Source: Shewanella colwelliana ATCC 39565
GTDB taxonomy: Bacteria > Pseudomonadota > Gammaproteobacteria > Enterobacterales > Shewanellaceae
DNA: 64,000 bases
Reading direction: 5' to 3'
Assembly (NCBI RefSeq): GCF_000518705.1
Contig: NZ_JAEC01000022.1
Span: 1 to 64,000, forward strand
Each line of letters starts with the position of its first letter. The first letter of the stretch is position 1. The notes below the pieces were generated by a model. The model had not been told where the DNA came from. It made no database searches and worked only from the letters and a program-made list of their open reading frames with translations. Both the position numbers and the translations under genes were made by a program. Shown piece after piece: positions 35,823-44,087 of this stretch.

Positions 35823-37466
35823 ATGCAGAAGATCACTAGCCAACTGCTTAAAAGTCCGATTGGTCGCAAACTGACTCTATCAATCATACTTTTCAGTTCA
35901 TTAATTACTTTGCTAACAACGGGTTTCCAGCTCATCAATGACTACCGTAGTGATGTTAATCGAATCTCGCGCCAATTCGAGAGTATCGAAAAAGTTAACC
36001 TAGACGTGTTGGCTGCCAGTATTTGGGTTATTGACGAACGTCTGATCAATACCCAAATTGATGGACTCATTCAGCTTCCTGACATTACCTATATCGCAAT
36101 TAATGATGACAGCGGCCAAGAGTGGCAAGCTGGGGCGCCACAACCCGTCAATACTATCGAGAAGTCTTTTCAATTAACCTATCAATCAGGCAGTGAAGAT
36201 ATCAATGTCGGTACATTAGTGGTACAAGCCGATCTTAAAGTGGTCTACGAAAAACTGCTCGACCGTGCAATTGTGATCTTACTTTCCAATGCTATCAAAA
36301 CCTTTATTGTTGCAGGTTTTATTCTCTTCTTAGTCTGGTTCCTGGTTACTCGACACCTACACAAACTAAGCTCCTACAGCCAAAACATCAATTTGGACGG
36401 CGAATTTGAACCCTTAGTTTTTGTCAAAAACAGCCATAAGAATGATGAGTTTTGGTTAGTGGCGGATGCCATTAACCAGATGCAGCAGCAACTGCGAAGC
36501 TCTTTCGACGACATCAAGCGTTCTAAACAAGAGCTACAAGAAGCCCTTGCTGATAGAGAACGCTTATTGGAACTCGAACGTAGTTATAAAGATGAATTAG
36601 CAAGACAGGTCAAAGAACGTACCCAAGAGTTAGAACAGTCACTCTTGGTATTAAAACGCGCCCAAGAAGTGCTCGTGGAGCAAGAAAAAATGGCCGCCTT
36701 GGGTGGGTTGGTCTCTGGCGTGGCACACGAAATTAATACCCCAATTGGTATCTGCCTCACCGCGGCAAGTAGCCAGCTCATTCATATTCAAGAGCTAATC
36801 ACCCTCATCCATAGTGAAAATGCCACCCTCGAAGAGATAAACAGCATATTAGAAGAGTATCAGGAGAGCTGTGAACTGATCATTAGCAATATTACCCGCG
36901 CCAGTAGTTTGATTCAAAAGTTCAAAACCATCGCTGCCGAGCAGAGTTTAGAGGAAAAACGCAGTGTTAATTTAAAGCAGGGCTTAGTCGAGCACCATGA
37001 ATCAATGAAGTTCCTCTATGGTGAACGATTGGTCGATGTGGATTATCACCTCGATCCCACCTTAACCATTCGGACGAATTTAAGTTTATTCAAACAGATA
37101 ATTACTAATTTATTATCGAACGCTTATGCTCATGCGTTTAACGATCGGGAAAACGGTAAGCTGCGGATAGATGCTCAAGTGGACAATGACACAGTGACCA
37201 TTAAAATCCAAGATAATGGCGAAGGGATCAGCGATGAAGCCTCACCCCATATCTTCGAGCCCTTCTACACCACAACTCGCTCTCAAGGCGGAACTGGCCT
37301 TGGTTTATCTGCCGCCTTCAATGCTGCAACCCTACTCCAAGGTAAAATACGCTATGAAAAAGAGTGTGAATTGGGCGGCGCCTGCTTTGTTATCTCTTTC
37401 CCCGCAGAGGTGCTAGCACCAACACAAGCAGACTTAGGTTTCATGACCAAGTCATCATTCAGTTAA
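35823..37466 (+). CDS. Orphan sensor histidine kinase
   Basis: 547 residues. TM1 at about 18-38, a periplasmic domain at about 40-150, TM2 at about 158-178, then a long coiled coil (YKDELARQVKERTQELEQSLLVLKRAQEVLVEQEKMAALG) leading to the phosphoacceptor box GVAHEINTPIG (His 302). The ATPase has NLLSNAYAHAF, DNGEGI, FEPFYTTT and GGTGLGLSAA, so all catalytic boxes are intact. No response regulator lies next to it. The ligand is unknown. It is convergent with pepT. Confidence 0.92.
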   Translation: MQKITSQLLKSPIGRKLTLSIILFSSLITLLTTGFQLINDYRSDVNRISRQFESIEKVNLDVLAASIWVIDERLINTQIDGLIQLPDITYIAINDDSGQEWQAGAPQPVNTIEKSFQLTYQSGSEDINVGTLVVQADLKVVYEKLLDRAIVILLSNAIKTFIVAGFILFLVWFLVTRHLHKLSSYSQNINLDGEFEPLVFVKNSHKNDEFWLVADAINQMQQQLRSSFDDIKRSKQELQEALADRERLLELERSYKDELARQVKERTQELEQSLLVLKRAQEVLVEQEKMAALGGLVSGVAHEINTPIGICLTAASSQLIHIQELITLIHSENATLEEINSILEEYQESCELIISNITRASSLIQKFKTIAAEQSLEEKRSVNLKQGLVEHHESMKFLYGERLVDVDYHLDPTLTIRTNLSLFKQIITNLLSNAYAHAFNDRENGKLRIDAQVDNDTVTIKIQDNGEGISDEASPHIFEPFYTTTRSQGGTGLGLSAAFNAATLLQGKIRYEKECELGGACFVISFPAEVLAPTQADLGFMTKSSFS

Positions 37467-37571
37467 CCTCTACTTAGGGTATTACTCAATAATGACCAAA
37501 CCGCGTTACTCTTATCCAATTCTGCATGGCAAATAATGAGTAATGCAGAGCTAAGCATCCCCCAAACCGTA

Positions 37572-38807
37572 TTAGTCAGACTCTTGGTAGCGCTTCGCTG
37601 TTAGCAGCGCAATTTCAATAATTACTTCAGTGGCCTTTATCATGGACTCTAAACAGATAAATTCGTGCTTACCATGAAAGTTATGCCCACCAGTAAACAG
37701 GTTTGGACAAGGTAAGCCCATGTAAGACAGACGACTGCCATCAGTTGCACCGCGAATCGGCTCAATAACTGGCTGTACATTGCGGTTTTGCATCGCCTGT
37801 TTAGCAATATCGATAATATGTTGATGACCATGAAACTGATCACGCATATTAAAATAGCTATCGGTTATCTCTACCGACAATTCACCACCTAGCAGATCGG
37901 CATTACAGCGCTCTACTCGTTCAGTTAACCAACGTTTTCGCTGCTCAAACAGATCGATATCGAAATCACGGATCAGATAGGTCAGCTGCGCTTGTTCTGT
38001 CACGCCATGCATATCAATGAGATGGAAGAAACCGTCGTAGCCCTGGCTATTCTCTGGTGTATCTCCCAGTGGCATCTTTGCGTGAAAACGTGCAGCCATA
38101 CTCTGTGCGTTGATCATCACACCAAAAGCGGTGCCAGGATGACAGTTATTACCTTTCGCTGTGACTACCGCCGTTGCGCCATTGAAGTTTTCAAACTCTA
38201 AGCTACCAATACCGCCACCATCAACCGTATAAGCCCACTCAGCCCCAAAATCCGCAACATCAAAACCGTCCGCACCTCGGCCAATCTCCTCATCAGGGGT
38301 AAAACAGAGACGAATCTCGCCATGCTGCGACGCGGGGTCCTCAAGTAAGCTTGCCAATGCGGTCACAATCTCAGCAATGCCAGCCTTATCATCACCGCCT
38401 AACAAACTGGTGCCGTCTGTGGTGATAAGCGTCTGACCAACGTAGTTATTTAACACAGGAAACTCAGTGACACTCAGATTTTCGCTGGCATTCAGGCGGA
38501 TATCGGTACCTGCATAATTTTCAATAATCTGAGGGTTAACATGCGCGCCATTAAAATCAGGAGCAGTATCGAGATGAGCAATAAAACCAATAACAGGCAC
38601 ACCAGCAACCGTAGCGGGGACAGTTGCAGTCAGGTATCCGTTTTCAGTTAAGTTGACCTCACTGAAACCCAACTTGATCAACTCTTGCTTCAACTGATCG
38701 GCCAGTGCCATTTGCCCAAATGTGCTAGGACATTGTTGTTGCTTGGGATCTGATTGAGTATCGAACTGAATGTAACGTAAAAATCGATTTAAGATGGCCT
38801 GTTTCAT
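37572..38807 (-). CDS. pepT: Peptidase T (tripeptide aminopeptidase)
   Basis: 411 residues from ATG 38807, giving MKQAILNRFLRYIQFDTQSD and the family's normal length; a frame extending to 38858 is not needed. M20 metal-site motifs are visible: GFIAHLDTAPD, LLGGDDKAGIAE, FTPDEEIGRGAD, VDGGGIGSLEFENF and the C-terminal GGHNFHGKHEF. It removes the N-terminal residue from tripeptides in the cytoplasm with two zinc ions. In E. coli pepT is FNR-regulated; I see no clear FNR site in the 129-bp gap to tcdA. Confidence 0.95.
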   Translation of the reverse strand: MKQAILNRFLRYIQFDTQSDPKQQQCPSTFGQMALADQLKQELIKLGFSEVNLTENGYLTATVPATVAGVPVIGFIAHLDTAPDFNGAHVNPQIIENYAGTDIRLNASENLSVTEFPVLNNYVGQTLITTDGTSLLGGDDKAGIAEIVTALASLLEDPASQHGEIRLCFTPDEEIGRGADGFDVADFGAEWAYTVDGGGIGSLEFENFNGATAVVTAKGNNCHPGTAFGVMINAQSMAARFHAKMPLGDTPENSQGYDGFFHLIDMHGVTEQAQLTYLIRDFDIDLFEQRKRWLTERVERCNADLLGGELSVEITDSYFNMRDQFHGHQHIIDIAKQAMQNRNVQPVIEPIRGATDGSRLSYMGLPCPNLFTGGHNFHGKHEFICLESMIKATEVIIEIALLTAKRYQESD

Positions 38808-38936
38808 ATCATAATATCCGCAGAAAAAGTCGACCGAGGATAACAAGCTCATCCACATCGACTTTAGACCTACATCAATTTTTTACAATATAAGCGTGAT
38901 AAATCCCGTCACATTTTATGGCAGAAATAATGCCTA

Positions 38937-39749
38937 CTAGGCTTTAGCCGCCAATTTAGTTAATACTCGACTGGCGGCCACAAAACCAAACGTGCCGGTA
39001 ACCACGGTCACCGCACCAAAACCAGACGCACAATCCATACGCATACTGCCATCGGCACTCGCCTTGGTACTACACACTGAACCGTCACCTTGCGGATACA
39101 CTAACTGCTCAGTCGAAAAGACTGCTTCAATACTAAAGCGACGCTGTACATTTTTAGAAAAGTTGTACTCTCGGCGAAGGATATTCCTCACTTTAGCAAG
39201 TAAAGGATCTTGATAGGTTTTAGCGAGATCGGTGACCTGGATCTGTGTCGGATCGGTTTGCCCGCCTGCACCGCCAACCGTAACAATAGGCAGTTTCTGA
39301 CGCTTGCACCATGCAATCAAAGCTGCCTTGGGTTTTACCGCATCGATACAATCAACAACGTAGTCTAAATCACCACCGGCTTTTTTACCGTTAAAGTACT
39401 CGCTGAGGTTATCTAGGGTAATGAAGTCTTCCACTTCATTGACTTGGCAATCAGGATTAATTTGACGAATACGTTCAGCCATCACTTCGACTTTCGACTC
39501 ACCAATCGTCTCTTTAAGTGCATGAATTTGCCTATTAGTATTGGTTACGCAAATATCATCAAGATCGATAAGCGTTATTTTGCCAATTCCGCTACGCGCC
39601 AATGCTTCAGCAGCCCAAGTCCCTACACCACCAATACCCACCACGACAACGTGCGACTGAGCAAAACAGTGCAACGCCTTGGTTCCATATAATCGACCAA
39701 TTCCGGAAAAACGATTTAAATAGGCATCAGATAATGTTGCTTGGCTCAA
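38937..39749 (-). CDS. tcdA: tRNA threonylcarbamoyladenosine dehydratase (ct6A synthase)
   Basis: 270 residues of the ThiF/E1 type. N-terminal RFSGIGRLYG, nucleotide-binding VVVGIGGVGTWAAEALARSGIGKITLIDLDDICVTNTNRQ with the adenylation Arg, and DYVVDCIDAVKPKAALIAWC. It cyclises t6A at position 37 of ANN-decoding tRNAs. The gene reads away from the porin cluster and precedes pepT on the same strand. Confidence 0.94.
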   Translation of the reverse strand: MSQATLSDAYLNRFSGIGRLYGTKALHCFAQSHVVVVGIGGVGTWAAEALARSGIGKITLIDLDDICVTNTNRQIHALKETIGESKVEVMAERIRQINPDCQVNEVEDFITLDNLSEYFNGKKAGGDLDYVVDCIDAVKPKAALIAWCKRQKLPIVTVGGAGGQTDPTQIQVTDLAKTYQDPLLAKVRNILRREYNFSKNVQRRFSIEAVFSTEQLVYPQGDGSVCSTKASADGSMRMDCASGFGAVTVVTGTFGFVAASRVLTKLAAKA

Positions 39750-40130
39750 GGTGTGCTCCCACAGGAATAAACAAACGCGCTGATTTTATCCTAATCCATG
39801 ACAAAGCGACAATGAAAAACCCTGCGACGAATGTTAATGGATACTGGGAGTTAATTAATAGGCACAACAATAATGTTAAGCCCGTTAATTTTAAGTTTAA
39901 GCTAATGTTTTCACTTGTAAAAATATATGACTAATATCACACCGGATAAACTATTTGTGATAGTGATCACAAATGGCGCAACTGAAAAACTGCAAACTTG
40001 CGGTCGGAAAATACAGATATAGATCACCCACATTTGCCTCCATTTATGTGGGTCATTTAACAACCTGAACATCATTAGCTAAAAACTAAGGCTTTGACAT
40101 AAAAGCCGTAATCGCTACAGGAAGATGAAA
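39750..40130. other. Control region between tcdA and first porin
   Basis: 381 bases with no gene. It contains a perfect CRP-type palindrome at 39953-39974 and, after it, TATAGA at 40018-40023 as a possible -10 box for the porin. The rest is AT-rich leader sequence. Confidence 0.6.
39953..39974. promoter_or_regulatory. Perfect CRP-type site upstream of porin 1
   Basis: TGTGA-TAGTGA-TCACA (39956-39971) matches the CRP consensus at all ten fixed positions, and the flanking ATT/AAT extends the symmetry. Its centre lies about 167 bases before the porin ATG, and about 66 bases before a start predicted from the TATAGA box, near a class I position. Confidence 0.8.
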
Positions 40131-41189
40131 ATGAAAAAAACTGTTCTATCTGCAACTATTATTTCTGCACTGGCTGCGACCTCTTTTACTGCGCTGGCAG
40201 ACGGTCCCAATTTCTACGGTCGCGCCGATCTTGCCTTCACAAATTCAGACAACGGTATTGCCACTCAAAACCAGAAAGACGGCACAGTGATTGAGAACAA
40301 CTTCTCATGGTTAGGTGTTAAAGGCACTGAAAAAATCAATGATGGCTTAGAAGTGATCTATCAGATGGAGTTTGGTGTCAGCAACTTTGACAACTCAAAC
40401 AATACCTTTGCCGCACGTAATACATTCCTTGGTTTAAAGACGGCAGCGGGTACTGCGCTTGTTGGTCGTAATGACACAGTATTTAAAGCCTCTGAAGGCG
40501 GTTTTGATCTATTTGGCAACACCAATTCAGATATCGACCTGTTAGCCGCAGGCCAATCTCGTAGCGCTGATGGTATTAGTTACTACTCACCAAAGATTGC
40601 CGATCTTATTACCCTGAATGCCACCTATTTAGTTGAAGATAACTACGTGAAATATGATGGCACTGAGCGAGTTGACGCTGGCAATATGTATGCCTTAAGC
40701 GCGACAATTGGTGACAAAGCCCTTAAAGCACAAAACTACTATGTTTCTGCTGCATACAACGATAGCATCGACGACGTTAAAGCTTACCGTGGTGTCGCAC
40801 AAGTCAAGCTAGGCAACGTGATTGTCGGTGGTTTCTATCAAAACAGTGAACACGTTGATAGCAAGTACGCTAACCTAGAAGGCGATACCTACTTCGTTAA
40901 TGCTGCTTATGTAATGGGTGACCTTAAACTTAAAGCCATGTACGGTAACGACAACTCTGGCTTAGGAAAGTATGTGAGCCGTTATGTTGGCAACGCTGAT
41001 GGTGCCGGCATGGAAACTGTGTCGAATGTTGACCTACAGCAGTTCAGCGTTGGTGCTGACTACCGTATTAGCAAAAGTACCCTGTTCTATGGCCACTATA
41101 CTAAGTACGATGGCGACCTTATGTTAGGTGGTTCAAAGCAAGATCTAGGCGATGATATCTTCACCGTGGGCATGCGTTTCGATTTCTAA
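40131..41189 (+). CDS. General porin, paralogue 1
   Basis: 352 residues from ATG 40131 (AGGAAG 6 bases upstream); ATG 40125 touches that site and is less likely. Signal peptide ending ALA-DGPNFYG. The mature start DGPNFYGRADLAFTNSD, the internal GLKTAAGTALVGRNDTVFKASEG and RSADGISYYSPKIADL, and the final FTVGMRFDF with terminal Phe are those of a trimeric Gram-negative porin. It allows diffusion of small hydrophilic solutes. It has a perfect CRP site upstream, its own terminator and a close paralogue 485 bp downstream. Confidence 0.93.
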   Translation: MKKTVLSATIISALAATSFTALADGPNFYGRADLAFTNSDNGIATQNQKDGTVIENNFSWLGVKGTEKINDGLEVIYQMEFGVSNFDNSNNTFAARNTFLGLKTAAGTALVGRNDTVFKASEGGFDLFGNTNSDIDLLAAGQSRSADGISYYSPKIADLITLNATYLVEDNYVKYDGTERVDAGNMYALSATIGDKALKAQNYYVSAAYNDSIDDVKAYRGVAQVKLGNVIVGGFYQNSEHVDSKYANLEGDTYFVNAAYVMGDLKLKAMYGNDNSGLGKYVSRYVGNADGAGMETVSNVDLQQFSVGADYRISKSTLFYGHYTKYDGDLMLGGSKQDLGDDIFTVGMRFDF

Positions 41190-41674
41190 CGCCCACCTCT
41201 TTGCCAGAAAAAGCGATCTCTATGGTCGCTTTTTTTCGTTTTGTATTCGAAACAGCCACTAACGCCAATTTTGCACTTCCATCTCCCCTTCATCACTCGA
41301 CAATGCGATCAATGGCACAATTTGACTATATTTCACGGCATTTACTAGCAAGTTGACTACAATTTCAGCATCTACTTATTAAGCTACAAATTAATTACAG
41401 TTTAATTTCGGTCACCAGGTTCTAAGTAGATGAAAAGCTCCAACTTTACAACAATTGACCATTTTTCACACAAAGCATGCAGATTGTTCACAATTTCAGC
41501 CTTAAGCGAATGTGGATGGGCAAAAATTTGATCTATACCACAATCTTACTGCCATAAAACTGTAAACTTCTGGCCACCTTTGTTACAAGAATGGAAGCTT
41601 GGAGCAAACTATTAAAACTATGTTAATAACCATTAAAAAATGGAAAAAGAACTAAGTTCTTGGGAGCACAACAC
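41190..41674. other. Region between the two porins
   Basis: 485 bases with no gene. After the porin 1 terminator the rest must hold the promoter and leader of porin 2. TTGACT (41353) and TATTAA (41377) with 18 bases between are a weak candidate promoter; if used, the leader would be about 285 bases, long for a porin. No CRP-type site like that of porin 1 is seen. Confidence 0.5.
41208..41236 (+). terminator. Rho-independent terminator after porin 1
   Basis: 9-bp stem AAAAAGCGA/TCGCTTTTT with a 9-base loop, continuing into further Ts. Confidence 0.88.
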
Positions 41675-42691
41675 ATGAAAAAATCTCTAATCTCTGCATC
41701 AGTAGCATCTATCATTGCACTAACATCATTCGGCGCGCTAGCCGATGGTCCAAACTTCTATGGTCGTTTAGACTTAACGGTAACTAACTCTGACACAGGC
41801 CTCACTACTCGCGAAGGTAAAGAAGGTACAGTACTAGAGAACAACTTTTCTCACTTAGGTGTTAAAGGCTCAGAAAAGATTTCTGACGGAATCGATATTA
41901 TCTACCAGATGGAATTCCAAGTTGAAAACACTTCAACAAACAGTGATGTTTTCAAGGCGCGTAACACTTACCTAGGTCTTAAGAGCGCAGCTGGTACAAT
42001 TCTAGTTGGTCGTAACGACACAGTATTCAAGCAAGCTGAAGGTGGTATCGATCTATTCGGTAACTCAAACGCCGATATCGACCGTCTAGTGGGTGCACAA
42101 ACTCGTAGCGCTGATGGTATCTGGTACTACTCGCCAAAAATTGCTGACCTACTGACCATCAATGCAACTTACCTAATGGAAGATAACCAAGCTTCTGATG
42201 ACAGCCAATATGCTGTTAGCGCAACGATTGGTGACAAGAAGCTAAAAGCACAAAACTACTATGTAGCTGGTGCTTACAACAAAGCTATCGCTGATATGGA
42301 TGCTTACCGTGGTGTGGCTCAAGTTAAGCTAGGTGGATTTAAGATTGGCGGCCTGTTCCAAAACTCAGAAAGTATTAGCAAGCCAAACCTTGAAGGTAAC
42401 TCATACTTCGTTAACGTAGCTTACAACCTAAATGGTGTTAACTTAAAAGCTGAATACGGTAAAGATGAAGCAGGTCTAGGTGTCTATGCTAAGCGCTCAG
42501 GCATTCAAACTGCAGATACTACAGATGTAAACATCACTTCTATCGTTGTCGGTGCGGATTACAAGGTGGCTAAATCAACTATGGTTTATGGTCACTACGC
42601 AATGTATGACGGCGATTACAAAGCTGCTGGTATCAAAACTGATTTAGAAGATGACAACGTATTCACTGTTGGTGTTCGTTACAACTTCTAA
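41675..42691 (+). CDS. General porin, paralogue 2
   Basis: 338 residues from ATG 41675 with GGGAG 8 bases upstream; an in-frame TTG at 41660 is not needed. Signal peptide ending ALA-DGPNFYG. It keeps the same landmarks as paralogue 1 (GVKGSEKISDGIDIIYQMEF, GRNDTVFKQAEGGIDLFGNSNADID, terminal FTVGVRYNF), but differs in loops. Its codons lean to CTA, GGT, GCT and GTA more than paralogue 1, as in strongly expressed genes. It has a strong terminator. Confidence 0.93.
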   Translation: MKKSLISASVASIIALTSFGALADGPNFYGRLDLTVTNSDTGLTTREGKEGTVLENNFSHLGVKGSEKISDGIDIIYQMEFQVENTSTNSDVFKARNTYLGLKSAAGTILVGRNDTVFKQAEGGIDLFGNSNADIDRLVGAQTRSADGIWYYSPKIADLLTINATYLMEDNQASDDSQYAVSATIGDKKLKAQNYYVAGAYNKAIADMDAYRGVAQVKLGGFKIGGLFQNSESISKPNLEGNSYFVNVAYNLNGVNLKAEYGKDEAGLGVYAKRSGIQTADTTDVNITSIVVGADYKVAKSTMVYGHYAMYDGDYKAAGIKTDLEDDNVFTVGVRYNF

Positions 42692-42716
42692 TCATCTTGC
42701 CTAACGCATAGATGAT

Positions 42717-42746
42717 AAAAAAGGCGACCTCTGGTCGCCTTTTTTG
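42717..42746 (+). terminator. Terminator between porin 2 and tpm
   Basis: Stem AAAAAAGGCGACC/GGTCGCCTTTTTT with a 3-base loop and T-runs on both sides, so it can serve both convergent genes. Confidence 0.93.
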
Positions 42747-42777
42747 TTTATGCTTTGATTCGTCTATTTGCTAATCG

Positions 42778-43437
42778 TTAGCCCTTTCTTTTTAAACGGT
42801 ATACAGACTCGGTCAGCCAAGGCACCTGTTTTTTCAGAAAACGGGGATTGTCTGCCAACACATCTTCGCAACTCAACCGCTCAACCTCAAAGTACTCACT
42901 CATGTGCGCCATGATCCAATCATCTGACACAGCAAATGGCGGGCCATTAAGCGTCTCTTGTGGGTAGTCTAAGGTCACTAGCACGCCTAAGCTACTGGGT
43001 GGAATAAGTTTAGCAAGTTGCTGAACGTAACTTAAGCGCATCGCCTCTGGCCAGGCAATGAGCGCAGCTCTATCATAAAAGCCACTGATATCTGATAAGT
43101 AATCGCTTGGAAGGGTAAAAAAATCGCCTTGATAAAGTGTGACCTGCTCGGTCTGATAACAGGCGTGCTCGCCTTGAAAGGATTTAGTGACGGCAAGTTG
43201 ATTGTCACTAAAGAACTGCTCTACAGCATCGGCGCTTAACTCGCAGCCAATCACTTCATGCCCTTGTTCGGCTAAGTAACACAGATCTAAGCTTTTACCG
43301 CACAGCGGCACAAAAACCTTAGCGCCTGGGTTAAGCTTTAATTGAGGCCAATTCGCAATTAATAATGCATTGACCTCATCAAGATGAAAACCTATTTGCT
43401 GTGATGCCCATTTATCATGCCAAAAGCTAGGTTGCAT
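42778..43437 (-). CDS. tpm: Thiopurine S-methyltransferase
   Basis: 219 residues from ATG 43437, which has GGAG 6 bases upstream and gives [18 protein letters not shown], the family's usual start; the frame can be extended to 43464. SAM-binding region [31 protein letters not shown], then [11 protein letters not shown]. In bacteria this family methylates thiopurines and has been tied to tellurite and selenium detoxification. Monocistronic and convergent with porin 2. Confidence 0.95.
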   Translation of the reverse strand: MQPSFWHDKWASQQIGFHLDEVNALLIANWPQLKLNPGAKVFVPLCGKSLDLCYLAEQGHEVIGCELSADAVEQFFSDNQLAVTKSFQGEHACYQTEQVTLYQGDFFTLPSDYLSDISGFYDRAALIAWPEAMRLSYVQQLAKLIPPSSLGVLVTLDYPQETLNGPPFAVSDDWIMAHMSEYFEVERLSCEDVLADNPRFLKKQVPWLTESVYRLKRKG

Positions 43438-43535
43438 AGTCCACTCCGAAAATTCACTATGCACAGCACTTTAATCGCATCATCAACGAGATGCAAAGCG
43501 AACCCCTAAAATACGCTATTTAACCCGAGTTCAGA

Positions 43536-43880
43536 TTATTTTATGTCTATAGCCTTCTGAACGCGCCTTAACCAGACACAATTTTCGCACTCACAATTTC
43601 GTCGGGACAGGTGATGAGGCGTCAGGCTAGAATCAATAAAATCAACGGCAATTAACAATTGCTGTTTTAATTCTTCCACTGACTTTTGTTCCACCGCCAC
43701 CAACTCATCGTTGTGATTCATCCAGACACACTCCATCCCTTGATGGCACTGAATACAATCCATATCGGTACTGTTGAAAAAACCAGCATGAGGACAGAAC
43801 TTCAACTCCATAGATTGCACAATGCGCTTTCTCGGATATTCCAACAACTCGATCAATAGGGCTTTGTCTGATTCAGTCAT
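43536..43880 (-). CDS. Cys-rich small protein, unknown function
   Basis: 114 residues, not recognised. A strong GGAGG site lies 7 bases before the ATG, so the gene is real. It has two cysteine clusters: an N-terminal group in KFCPHAG...MDCIQCHQGMEC and a C-terminal NCECENCVW, seven or eight cysteines in all, with histidines between. This could bind zinc or an Fe-S cluster. No signal peptide or membrane helix is present. The promoter region shared with the divergent kinase gene has an FNR-like palindrome. Confidence 0.8.
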   Translation of the reverse strand: MTESDKALLIELLEYPRKRIVQSMELKFCPHAGFFNSTDMDCIQCHQGMECVWMNHNDELVAVEQKSVEELKQQLLIAVDFIDSSLTPHHLSRRNCECENCVWLRRVQKAIDIK

Positions 43881-43972
43881 AATGCCCTCCTCGCTTTTAT
43901 TAGTATTTTCTCTTAAATAAGAGGCTTATGTTTATATTAGCTTCAGGTTACCGTTATGTGTATGTAACAGAA

Positions 43973-43986
43973 TTGATGTAGGTCAA
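43973..43986. promoter_or_regulatory. FNR/EtrA-like palindrome between Cys-rich and kinase genes
   Basis: TTGAT-GTAG-GTCAA matches TTGAT-N4-ATCAA at 9 of 10 fixed positions. It lies 93 bases from the Cys-rich gene start and about 102 from the kinase start. Target gene and function are inferred. Confidence 0.45.
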
Positions 43987-44087
43987 TATCTACTCCGAAA
44001 ATATCAGTTAGGAATCACACTGTTGAAAAATCTAGCAATTGGACTCTACTGCCTGTTCTTGCTATAAAAACGTATCTCATAGACAAG

